From contig JAPYXD010000695.1 of the NCBI GenBank assembly GCA_030998225.1, positions 1,159,001 through 1,223,000 on the forward strand: DNA of 64,000 bases, in the 5' to 3' direction. This stretch comes from Diplolepis rosae (lineage: Eukaryota > Arthropoda > Insecta > Hymenoptera > Diplolepididae). Within the stretch, counting starts at the first letter, position 1; each line of letters opens with the position of its first letter. Positions 47,625 to 56,996 of this stretch are shown here, in pieces. A model generated the notes under the pieces. That model had not been told where the DNA came from. It searched no databases and worked only from the letters and a program-made list of their open reading frames with translations. A program made the translations under genes and the position numbers.

Positions 47625-48311
47625 ATATACATATATACTCTGATTGGAGTCCTCATCAGTGATCTTTATTTCTAGAATATGAAAAAATAACTAGTGAATA
47701 TTGCGCATGTGAGTCCCACTTTTGAGTACAACTTTGGTATTTTTTGAAGAATAAAAATATGAGAATATTTACATAAAATTAAACATAAACATTTTTTAGG
47801 GGAACACAAGAGAAATCTTATGAATAAATATTGAAAGGTAACACATACAGTTTTTAAAAACATCTACGATAAAAGAACTAGGCACGTTTATGTATAAATG
47901 TAATTTAAATTGTAGATTCAAGTATATAAATGTGAGAAAAAATAAATAAAAAAATACACAGAAAACTTCGGTAAAAACTTCAAAAAACATTGATTGAAAA
48001 ATATGAAACCTATTCCACCTTTATGTATAAGTGTATATTAAAAAATAGAGATGTATTAAATATGAAAAAAACCTTAAAAATAAGCAAACAAACTCCGATA
48101 AAGACTTCGATAAAACTTCGATGAAAACTTCAAAAAACTTCGATTAAAAAGCAAGAAAATTCTTTGGAATTGCGTGACGAATAAAAACATAAGAAAATTT
48201 ACATGAAATTATACAAAAATGTTTTTGGGGAACACAAGAGGATTCATAAGAGAATTAATATTGAAAAGTAAAACATACATTTTTTTTAAAAAAATCTGAG
48301 ATAAAAAAAAA
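47625..48311. repeat. fold-back relative with tandem units, left part
   Basis: TGATTGGAGTCCTCATCAGTGATC near 47641 resembles the arm of the 35638-36786 element. Then come two diverged copies of a ~430-bp unit (GAGAATATTTACATAAAATTA.., GGGGAACACAAGAG.., CATCTACGATAAAAGAACTAGGCACG..) starting near 47758 and 48186. Short AACTTCGATAAAAACTTC-type repeats lie between. The second unit is cut by family C copy 5 and resumes at 50201. Confidence 0.6.
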
Positions 48312-50200
48312 TCTGCCCGCTTCGCGGGCACATTCTCATCGCGCGCTTCGCTCGCAAGTTTGAGCGCGCCTAGGGCGCGCGATTCGATCGTCGCGCTCCG
48401 TTCTTTCTGGACCTCGCGCTTCGCGCTCGGTCTTGTGCTCTTCGCATACATTTAAGTTTATTTCTTATATTTTGATACTGAAGTTCAAACCAATTTTATA
48501 ATAATATTACAGATGATGTGAATTACACATTTTCTCAAAGTCACTGAATTTCTTTTTGAATTTAAGTGAAACAGGAAATTCAATTTACTTAAGGCTCTAT
48601 CGGCCTTAAGGAACACATTCTCATCATGACACTCGCGCTTCGCGCTCGATTTTCTGTATACATTTCAGTATAACTTTTTAATAAATTACATGATTATTGA
48701 TAAATTTATTTTCTTCCAAATATCTCAAAAAGGAAAAACAATCGTAGACTTTATTTAAAGAAACGATTTTGCAGAACAACGCTTATTTCGTATCTCAAAT
48801 ATTTTGGTGAAAAAAATCAAATTTTTTCAATATTAAAAATCAAAAAATTAAAATATACATCCTGTCGAGAAATTTCTCGATAAGAATGTGTAGACCTTAT
48901 TTAGCCGAACAATTTTTCATCTCAAAGTTTTTTTTGTATCTCACATATTTTGTCTAAAAAATGAAGTTTTTGAATTTTAATCGTATTTTTTGGAATTGAA
49001 ACGAAAAATATATGTTTTATCAGAAACTGTGTCAGACAAAATTTCTAGATCTTTTTGAAACGAACAACTTTGTATTCTTACGCTTTTTTCGTATTTCACA
49101 TATTTTGTCTAAAAAATGGAATTTTTCATTTTTATCGTATTTTTTGGAATTGAAACGAAAAATATATGTTTTTTCAGAAACTGCGCCCGACAAAATTTGT
49201 AGATCTTTTTGAAACGAACAACTTTGTATTCTTACGTTTTTTTGGTATTTCCAATATTTAAAGAATTTGAAAATCTTTCTGTGGAAAAAATGACGCTTTC
49301 GACTGCGCTGGGATTCGAGCCCAGGTCTTTCGATTGCCGGTCGACTGCTCTGACCACTGAGCTACACGAAAGACCTGGGCTCGAATCCCAGCGCAGTCGA
49401 AAGCGTCATTTTTTCCACAGAAAGATTTTCAAATTCTTTAAATATTGAATTTATTTGCATTATTTGCGATATAAGAGTTTGAAATTGTCTACGAGGACAC
49501 CTGTCGACAACGTATCCTATCTGATACGTGACTAGTGATCCTCCGATAATGTAGGCAGTGACAAAAATTTCAAACTCAACTAATTAATTTCCAATATTAT
49601 TGTTAAAAAATTGAATTTTGGATTTTCAATAGTATTTTTTTTAATTAAAAAGAAAAATATGCATATTATGAAAAAATGTTATAATTCAAATTTGTAGGCC
49701 TTTATGTATTCAATAATATTGTATCATAACGTTTTTTCGTATCTCGTATAATTTAACTGGAAAATGGAATTTTGATATTGACTTTTTTCGAATTTCAATA
49801 TGCTGTAACATTTCTAATTTTGATTTAATCAAAAAATGTTATGAGAATAATTTGTAGAGATTTATGAGCACTATCAAAAACCAGGATTGGAATTTTTGAT
49901 TTTTTCAAAAAATTATTTTCAAAAACACAAAAGTAGTGCTCAATCCCTCAATTTTGATTGGATGTGGCTGGTTAACGAACTTGTCCTTACTTTTTTGGCT
50001 CCGATAAAGTGTGCCAAAGCTCAATTCAATCTGATAATTCTATCGAGAGTTATGCCGCACACGACCTACTACAGACAGACACTTTCGTAAAAACCATTTT
50101 TTCTGACTCAGGGGGTCTCAAAACGTAAAGATTTGATGAAAATTTCGAAAGTCATTTTTCACATAAAACCAATACCTTCTCATCCATGATGAGAATGTAA
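48312..50200 (+). repeat. repeat family C, copy 5, full length with R1 insertion
   Basis: Same module order as copy 2 and nearly identical to it over long stretches. It starts TCTGCCCGCTTCGCGGGCAC and ends CATCCATGATGAGAATGTAA. R1 copy e (49259-49587 plus duplication) sits in one internal unit; without it the element is about 1.55 kb. The flanks are two halves of a tandem unit whose intact version near 47875 reads GATAAAAGAACTAGGCACG, which places both ends within a few bases. Confidence 0.85.
49259..49587. repeat. repeat family R1, copy e, 11-bp duplication
   Basis: Flanked exactly by TTTCCAATATT (49248-49258, 49588-49598). Family C copy 2 shows the site with a single TTTCGAATATT (38276-38286). 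The left 190 bp form an almost perfect hairpin: the minus-strand tRNA-like core (about 49296-49366) is followed by its own partial inverse (49366-49446). The right part has TACGAGGACACCTGTCGACA and ends TTTCAAACTCAACTAATTAA. Confidence 0.8.
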
Positions 50201-50365
50201 CTAGACACGTTTATGTATAAATGTAACTTAAAATGTGGATGTGATTACACAAAAAATGTGAATAAATAACAAGGCAAAAAAACTCGATAAGAAACACCTA
50301 TAAAAGAAACGTTTGATTAAAACTACTGTTTTTTCATTTATGGACCCTAAAGCCAATTATCCAAC
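50201..50365. repeat. fold-back relative, right part
   Basis: Continues the tandem unit broken at 48311 (CTAGACACGTTTATGTATAAATG) and ends with TGGACCCTAAAGCCAATTATC. That is the inverse of GATAGTTGGCTTTAGGGTCC found just outside the 35638-36786 element. Confidence 0.55.
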
Positions 50366-50880
50366 ATTACAATATTGTTATTGAGGGTCGATATAATTCC
50401 TGTTCTAAATATTAATATATTGATTGTTTACAAAAAGTAGTTTTCAAAATTTTTAATCAAATATGGCTGGTTAACGAACTTGTCCATTCTTTTTTGGTCC
50501 TCTAGTCTGATTCAAGGGATCATGAAATGTATGGACATTTGTTGAAAGAAGTGCATTTTACATTATATACAAATCTAATACTTTCTCAACTGTAATGAAA
50601 ATGTAAAGTAAATGAAGGATTAAAAATTTAAAAGAATTTAAGTGATAAATATCAGCAATATTTTTTCATTTAAATGATTGATTTCAAGATATTCTAGGGC
50701 AATAGGCATATTGTTTGAGAAAGTAAAAATTAGGATTCAATAATATGGTAAGATGAGATTGACTTGGAAGAAAAACAGTCTGCTTGTTTAAGATTGCTCG
50801 TACGAAAGTAAAGTCTTTTCTCACTATAGTCTAGCTAGGCAGATTCAAAGTGAAGCCTCGACTCCTCGAAAAGTCGTAAA
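50366..50880. other. unassigned; probable promoter side of the next exon
   Basis: A piece at 50455-50605 (ATGGCTGGTTAACGAACTTG, then AATACTTTCTCAACTGTAATG) is a decayed family C tail. The remainder up to 50880 is unassigned. Sequence becomes less AT-rich from about 50810 towards the candidate exon. Confidence 0.35.
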
Positions 50881-50938
50881 CGATCCCGTTTGAGAGGACT
50901 AAGGAGGAGAAGGAGACACATCCTGGCACGTAGCTAGA

Positions 50939-50990
50939 ATGGAAACGGCCACCGTCTCGTACGAGGTGGGCGGAGGTTTATCGTTACTCG
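50939..50990 (+). CDS. candidate first coding exon, unidentified host gene
   Basis: The ATG at 50939 opens METATVSYEVGGGLSLL and the exon ends TTACTCG just before GTAAGT, a near-ideal splice donor at 50991-50996. An in-frame TAA lies 13 codons upstream in a purine-rich leader (AAGGAGGAGAAGGAGACACA), so this is the first in-frame Met. Composition is far less AT-rich than its surroundings and no repeat covers it, as expected of a host 5' exon. The donor falls after the first base of codon 18 (phase 1). The protein is not recognised from 17 residues and the next exon could not be found, so it may lie beyond the window. Confidence 0.5.
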
Positions 50991-50996
50991 GTAAGT

Positions 50997-52345
50997 ACTT
51001 CGCGGGTTCTCGCACTTGCATCCCCCAGTTTCAACCCCCCACACACCACTCACGAAGAGGCCGTAAAATCACCGCGGATCCTACAAAACACCTCAACCCT
51101 GCCTTCACTCGCTCTCTCCAAAGCTGAGATTTCAGTAGAAAACTTGCTTTTCAAATTATCTCTTTCAATTTTTATTCTAACCTAAAAATCATTCACGTAT
51201 TTCAAATCACTCAGAGAGAAAATAAAATTGTCTGAATCGTTGAAAATAAAAATTTTATTTTCGAACGAACTTTTATTTGGTAAATATATAGATAAAAGTT
51301 ACACTTGATATGAAGATTTTTCTTCGAATGTAGAACACTACTAAAAAACTTTGATTATTCGATTTAATAAAAGTTAAAATCTTAAATGTGGTCACGTGGT
51401 CTGGTTGATCCTTTACCTTAAGAGAAAACCAGGAATAAGATTTTAATACCTGGAGATAAAAAAGGAATCCCAATCTTAGTGATCATATATTAATGATTTG
51501 TAGTGCTGTTACCAAATATGAATTCGAAGAAATTGATTATAGCAGACATAAGAAGGATTTACGAGGGTGTTAAAGGGTAAAGAGGGGGCGACACTAATTT
51601 TCATTAACGAGGAGTGTTTCCTGTGTGAACCCCGGTGTTTCTCGTTCGCGGTCTACAGGTACAGCTGCATCGTATTTCATAGAAACCTCGCTGTATTTTC
51701 GCGCGTATGACTTTAACTGTCGATGCAAACTTTGCTTGTATTTCTTTTTGAGTTTTACTGGCGCTAGGTCGACCACTCTGAGCCGTAAATGTCAGTCTTC
51801 GCTATTACCTTGCATGCTGGATCCAACCATCTTCGGTTGTCTTCTCAACCTCTTTCGTTTCTCAAGTTTTTATTTTATACCTCAACCACGTTCTTTCATC
51901 ACGAACCATCAAATAAACGATCGAGTATTGCATCCTGCTTGGACACTTGGTACTTTAAAGGATCCTTTAAAAGATGAGGGACCCTCCTTGTGAGTTTTTT
52001 AAAACTTATCGTTAATAAGCACGGTTTGAAAGATTTTTTTAATTTGAGTTACATTTTTTTAAACGAATGTCCACGTTTCATGACCCCCAGAATCCAAAAA
52101 AGGGCCTTTTCAATTTTGTGTGCCCATCTGTCGTCTTCTCTAGAGACAATAACTCTCGAAAGGATTATCAGATTTGAATACGCATTGGTACACTTTATTA
52201 AGGCCAAAAAATGATGGAAAAGTTTGTAAACCAGTCATATCTGACCAAAATTTAAAAAATTATAGTATTTTTGGTATTTTGTCGAAAAACTTTGTGGAAA
52301 AATCCAATATATTAATACTGATTTTTGATAGTGTGCAAAAAGCTC
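50997..52345. other. possible intron; unassigned open frames
   Basis: A 60-65 codon minus frame at 51594-51790 (VDLAPVKLKKKYKQSLHRQL...) has fairly balanced codons but no recognised homologue, start Met or splice support. A 122-codon plus frame overlaps it (51625-51993). At most one can be real. The rest is AT-rich. GTCACGTGGTCTGGTTGATC at 51391 repeats 10323. Confidence 0.25.
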
Positions 52346-52347
52346 TA

Positions 52348-53784
52348 CACGGATAGAAATTTAATAGTTGAAAATAGCATTTTTGACGGTAAACCAGAAC
52401 CATTAGGAATTGATGTCAATTAGTCCCAAAATTATGCTACTTAATATAACACGTTTCGGGAAATATCACCAAGAATGATGGTAAAAATTGAAAATTCATA
52501 TGCCAACTTTTTTTTGACAAAATATACCTTGAAAGATGTGTATGCATATCTTTCACGTTTACATTAAAAGACATTACATAGGTTAAAATATTACTTTGAC
52601 GCATTTATGTAATATTATAATCGTAACGTTCGAAAAAGTTACCATCAGAGTTCAAACGTTGGTGCTTTAAAAGCCGTAGGCTCAATTCACCCTCGGTCGG
52701 ACCCACTTAGGTAGATTTTATTCGGCTAAAATGCTTGTCACTTGACAAATAAATGAAGGGATTCGACAAGGAGCAATGAAGATCAACAGTGTCACTACAC
52801 GGAGAAAATCCTACACTACTGGTTACTTCTTTCTACACGACTCAGTCGTGTAGCTGAAAAAAAAAATATCGCTTACATGACTGAGTAGTGTAGTGGAACG
52901 AATCAATCGTTTTCCCGCAATAACTATTTGTGTCAGCCACACGAATGCTGCTACAATCAAGAGTGTCGTGTCTCTAACATTTCTTAAATTTTGAAAAGAA
53001 AAATTTATGTACTTTAGACACAAACATGTAGAAACCTAAAATCAATAAAATTTGCTAATTTCCTAAGTATGACTTGTCCTTAAGTTGTAAATTCGTATGC
53101 GAATCCAGATATAAATTAGTTATTCTCCTAAATGATAAATGACAAAGTAAGTTCAGATCGATGTCAAAATATATTGTAATTATGTGTTTTTGATCTTCTT
53201 TTTAAAAAAAAAAAGAAGATCTAAGAAACTCTAAGAAATTTCCGTTATACTAGTCACAAAAATTCGTGTGACTTACACGACTCAGTCGTGTAGCAATACT
53301 ACAGTGTATTGTAAACGGCACTACTCTTGACTGTAGCTCAGCATTCGTTTGGCTGACACGAATAGTTACTGCCGAAAAACGATTGATTCGTGCCACTACA
53401 CTACTCAGTCGTGTAGGTGATATTTTTTTTCAGCTACACGACTGAGTCGTGTAGAAAGAAGTAACCAGTAGTGTAGGATTTTCTCCGTGTACCAAATGAT
53501 GGTAAAATCCATTTTTATTGATTTGACCTTCTACGCCCTACTGTAGTCGAAATATGAAAATGTTCGAAAATGAAACGTATCCATCATAGATAGTAAACAT
53601 TTGCCTCAATGTTTCCATTTTCAAAGACACGCTGATTCCAAAACTCTGCTCTATACGATGACATAATAAACTTTACCATTATGATGAATCTTTTTCACAA
53701 TTTTTTACAATAGCTCTGGTTTACTCTATAAAATGGTACTTCTCATGAAATGTAATACATTTAGCCATCAAATTTCTTTCCGTG
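52348..53784. mobile_element. outer element of a nest, CACGGATAGAAAT ends, TA duplication
   Basis: The left end CACGGATAGAAATTTAATAG is inverse to the right end ATCAAATTTCTTTCCGTG. TA is outside both (52346-52347, 53785-53786). Subterminal GGTAAACCAGA and its inverse TCTGGTTTACTC also pair. The inner element occupies 52798-53489. The remaining ~745 bp have no ORF. Confidence 0.8.
52798..53489. mobile_element. inner nested element with repeated 21-bp palindrome
   Basis: CACGGAGAAAATCCTACACT pairs with its exact inverse at the right end. The match extends about 58 bp, and TA lies on both sides (52796-52797, 53490-53491). The palindrome CTACACGACTCAGTCGTG.. occurs near both ends and again near 53275. 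Further ACTGAGTAGTGTAG and CACGAATG motifs repeat in both orientations. An R-type block (52975-53045) matches 60750-60790. Confidence 0.85.
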
Positions 53785-53786
53785 TA

Positions 53787-54347
53787 CAAATTGTCCTTAT
53801 GCAATTTTTCAATAAAACTAAATTTAGGAAATTTCCAGTATTTTAAAACTTGAAAGTCAATAATTAAATTCCATTTTCCAATCACATGAGAAAAGTGCAG
53901 CTCTGATAGGGAAATATCTTTGACCAGTTAAATGGTTCCAGCGATATCATTTGGTCGATTCATACATTACTATAGCTGAAACAGATATTAAAAATGGCTG
54001 TTATTATCACTGAGGAAGTGACGTCAAATGACATTTCGAGGCTAATTTAGCTTCTAAATACTTTTAAAGGATTAAACTGAATAAGATGCGCGTTATTGTC
54101 AATATTTAATTTTAAAATGTGTTTATCTTACAATAAATTAAAAATATTTCGTACAACAATACTTCTTAATTTTTGAGTTACAAATCCAGTTTTGCTAAAA
54201 AAAACGATATGTAGATATTCAACCATATCACAAACATCTTATATTTGATTGAAATGTCTGAATATTTAGCTGTAATATCTAAGATACTCATATTAACCTA
54301 TTTTAATATTTAAGATAGTAAAGCGAAATATTCAGATAATAAAGTTC
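53787..54347. other. unassigned spacer
   Basis: Nothing coding recognised. TAGATATT-type motifs at 54215-54345 recall the outer part of the 4955-6970 element and may be a fragment of it. Confidence 0.3.
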
Positions 54348-54578
54348 AATTAATTAGTTGAGTTTTGAAATTTCTGCCACTGCCTACATTATCGGAGAAT
54401 CACTAATCGTGTCCTAGTAGACAATTTCAAACTCTGATATCGCAAATAAATGCAAATTAAATTCAAATTTAAAGAATTTGAAATCTTTATCCTGTCGGCA
54501 ACGTATCTTATCTGATGCGCGACTGGTGATTCTCCGATAATGTAGGCAGTGGTAGAAATTTCAAACTCAACTAATTAC
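54348..54578. repeat. repeat family R1, copy f, palindromic without tRNA core
   Basis: Starts TTAATTAGTTGAGTTTTGAAA and ends TTTCAAACTCAACTAATTA. TGCCTACATTATCGGAGAATC and its inverse GATTCTCCGATAATGTAGGCA mirror each other, with AAATTTAAAGAATTTGAAAT in the middle. The copy is two R1 halves head to head. Confidence 0.7.
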
Positions 54579-54823
54579 CAATATCAAGAACGTCAAAAAC
54601 ATAGCATTTTGATAATTTTACTATTATCTTATTAAAATTGTATTTTTACGCCACCTACCGATAATTTTATTTTAGTGAATAATAAATATATGGGTAATTT
54701 TCCAAATACAGGGCACTTTTGTGTCCAAAGGATATCTTATTAAAACTGTTGTTAGATGCGAGAGTAGTCCCAGAAGTACCTGACCTAACAAATAAAACCC
54801 AAAAAATTTGGAAAAGATTACCT

Positions 54824-56873
54824 TTATTTCTTAATGTAGTCTCCTTTTAGCTCGATAGACGTTTCCCAGCGATGCTCAATAGCTTCGATACGCCGTTTAT
54901 AGTGAGAACCATTGAGCTCCTCGAAATAGCCATTAAACGCAGACTCTACCTCTTCATTGTTGGCAAATCTTTGACCACCGAGCCATTTTTTCAAGTTTGG
55001 AATGAGAGAATAATCCAAGGATGCTAAATCTGGCGAATAGAGTGCAAGAGGAAGCAATTGGAACTTTAACTCATTCATTTTGGTCATTGCGATAACGGAT
55101 GTGTGAACTCGTGCATTGTCTTGATGAAACAACACTTTCTTTTCCGTCAAATACGGCTCTTTTTCCTTGATTTTATCACTCATGCGCTGTAATAAGTTCG
55201 CATAATACTCACCGCCGATTGTTTTTACTTTTTGAAGATGATCAATGAAAATTATCCCACGTGCATCCCAAAAAACTGGTGCCATGACCTTGCCAGCAGA
55301 TGGAAATATCTTCGCCTTCTTTGAAGCTGATTCTCCCCTTTTAGTCTATTGTTTTGACTGTTCCTTTGTCTCAGGTGTAAAGTGATGGACCCATGCTTCA
55401 TCCATGGTTATGAATCGATACAAAAAATCGGCTTTATCGTTCTGAAACATTGCTAAACACTCGAATGAAACATCCTTACGATGCTGTTTTTGTTCCATTG
55501 TGAACATACGCGGCACCCATCGAGCACAGCTGTCTCATGTCCAAATTTTCAGTCAATATGCGATATACAGTACTTTGTAAAATGCCTACCATCTCTGCTC
55601 GCTCGCGCACTTTTACACTGAGAGAAATCGGCTTTGGTTCCTGTGCACATAGCACATAAATTCTTTGTACAATAGTTGCCTTGACCAAAAAAGTTGAGAG
55701 AAGCTACTACTTTTATAGTTATCATGACAGTAATTTGGACTTTTTTGTGTATTCGGTTGTTGTGGCCAAAGTTGATGATTAGAATGAGCTTTATACGTAC
55801 CCCAACGGTTAGTACACGTACATTTTCTTTATGTGTACTGCCAAGCTCCTTTGGTTACTACAACCGCAGCGTTCGCTGTTGCGCTAGACAAATCAAGTAT
55901 AACTTTCATTGAAAGATATGCAGCCTAAGTTGAATCCTGCCAATTCTCGTTCTCGATTCCTGGACTATATTTCACCGTGCCAAGCATTATCAGGTAAATA
56001 ATTCTATTATAAATATAGTCTGACAATTCTTTCTAAATGGTAAACGAATTTCTTCGGGGACAATTCAATGCGTTCCAATGTTGCTGTCTCGTCGTATTTT
56101 GTGAAAACTATAATCAGTCAAAAAAAGTTTATGGTGATGAAAAAAGTGACAATTTTTTAACTTAATCGACGAAAGTTTCATAAATATCATTATACCGGAT
56201 TATTTTTGTAGATCTTTACGGTGAAACTTTATTTTTTCTAATCAAATTGAATTCGTATTTTGATAACTAGGAGAACCATACCTATAACCTCAAAAATAAT
56301 TTTGGCTGGTCATTACTTGGTCATTTTAACTAAACTCTATGCGCGGCTTTACGATGGACTTTGGTTCCTATAACCGCAGCGCTATGGTATTTCAAGTACC
56401 AGAATCGTGGTCTCAGTAACGTTCCTTGCAGTTGAAGTAAACACTTTTCCAATGTATGACAGCCACTACCATGGTTGTCATGAGAACTTTAAAATTTTTG
56501 TAAAGACGATTTTAACAAAAAAACTTTGGTCAGTGAAACCTAAAATTTCTCTCTGTGTAGTCGACGGTCATCCAATACCATTTTGTGGATTTTCTTCACC
56601 ATATCTGTTGTGGTCACCTCATTTGGTAGACCACTGCGATGTTCGTCTTGGCGGCTCGTACGACCTCATTTAAACTCTGCCACCCAATATTTTATTGTTG
56701 TAAAGAAAGGAGCAGACTCCCCCAGAGTAGAATCTAGCTCGACTTTGATATTGGCTGGACTGAGACCTTTCAAATGGAAGTATTGTGTCATATAACGATG
56801 ACCAATATTTTCCTTGTTTACAAATTCACTGAGAGCTTTCACTATTGATAGATGTCAAATAAATACTAAACAG
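54824..56873 (-). pseudogene. mariner transposase pseudogene (DD34D), interrupted
   Basis: Reads from about 56870 leftwards. N-terminal helix-turn-helix region with HLKGLSPANI, TLGESAPFFTT and YWVAEFK; insertion at 56557-55616; then KVRERAEMVG and VYRILTENLDMRQLC; the catalytic block MDEAWVHHF (first Asp); VLFHQDNARVHTS (second Asp); YSPDLASLDYSLIPNLKKW (third Asp, 34 residues after the second). It ends IELKGDYIKK. Mariner transposases cut and paste at TA using these three Asp residues; here all three survive. Breaks: TGA at 56666-56668, a two-base loss near 55521 that shifts frame, TAG at 55346-55348 replacing Trp, and the inserted element. SPDLA-SLD replaces the usual SPDLAPSD. No functional protein is expected. 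Confidence 0.9.
55616..56557. mobile_element. 942-bp element inside mariner, TA duplication
   Basis: Ends CACTGAGAGAAAT...ATTTCTCTCTGTG with TA on both sides (55614-55615, 56558-56559). Deleting the element and one TA restores an uninterrupted mariner reading frame across the junction (DDRRL|KVRER), an independent proof of its limits. Inside, TTTGGTTACTACAACCGCAG and TTTGGTTCCTATAACCGCAG are direct repeats (55850, 56360). No transposase. Confidence 0.85.
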
Positions 56874-56996
56874 CGTAGCGTCTTTAAACTTATAACTTAA
56901 GCTTTATAAGGTTGGTACTTTCGACCATAGTAACTTTTTTCGAAGAATAACCGTCATTTATGCGTCAGTTCTGGTACTTTTGGAACTACCCTCGTA

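Larger units (their letters stand above)
54759..56994 (-). mobile_element. mariner element split by a later insertion
   Basis: The terminal inverted repeats (CGAGAGTAGTCCCAGAAGTACC left; complement of the right end CGAGGGTAGTTCCAAAAGTACC) span about 28 bp. TA follows the right end and TG, a decayed TA, precedes the left. A 942-bp foreign element plus its TA duplication sits at 55616-56557. Without it the mariner is about 1.29 kb, the usual size. The transposase gene runs on the minus strand and is broken. Confidence 0.9.

Noticed and set aside
48312..50200. Classical Helitron for family C
   Set aside because: It starts with TC and has a 3' hairpin, but the last bases are TGTAA rather than CTRR, and the flank after the end differs between copies. 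Only a looser Helentron/DINE comparison remains.
51400..51412. CTGGTTGATCCT resembles the 5' end of 18S rRNA
   Set aside because: The match stops after 12 bases and no other rRNA sequence follows, so it is coincidence or part of the 20-base shared word.
51625..51993. 122-codon plus frame
   Set aside because: Cys/Phe/Leu-rich with no domain, overlapping a minus frame of more balanced composition; neither has splice or homology support.
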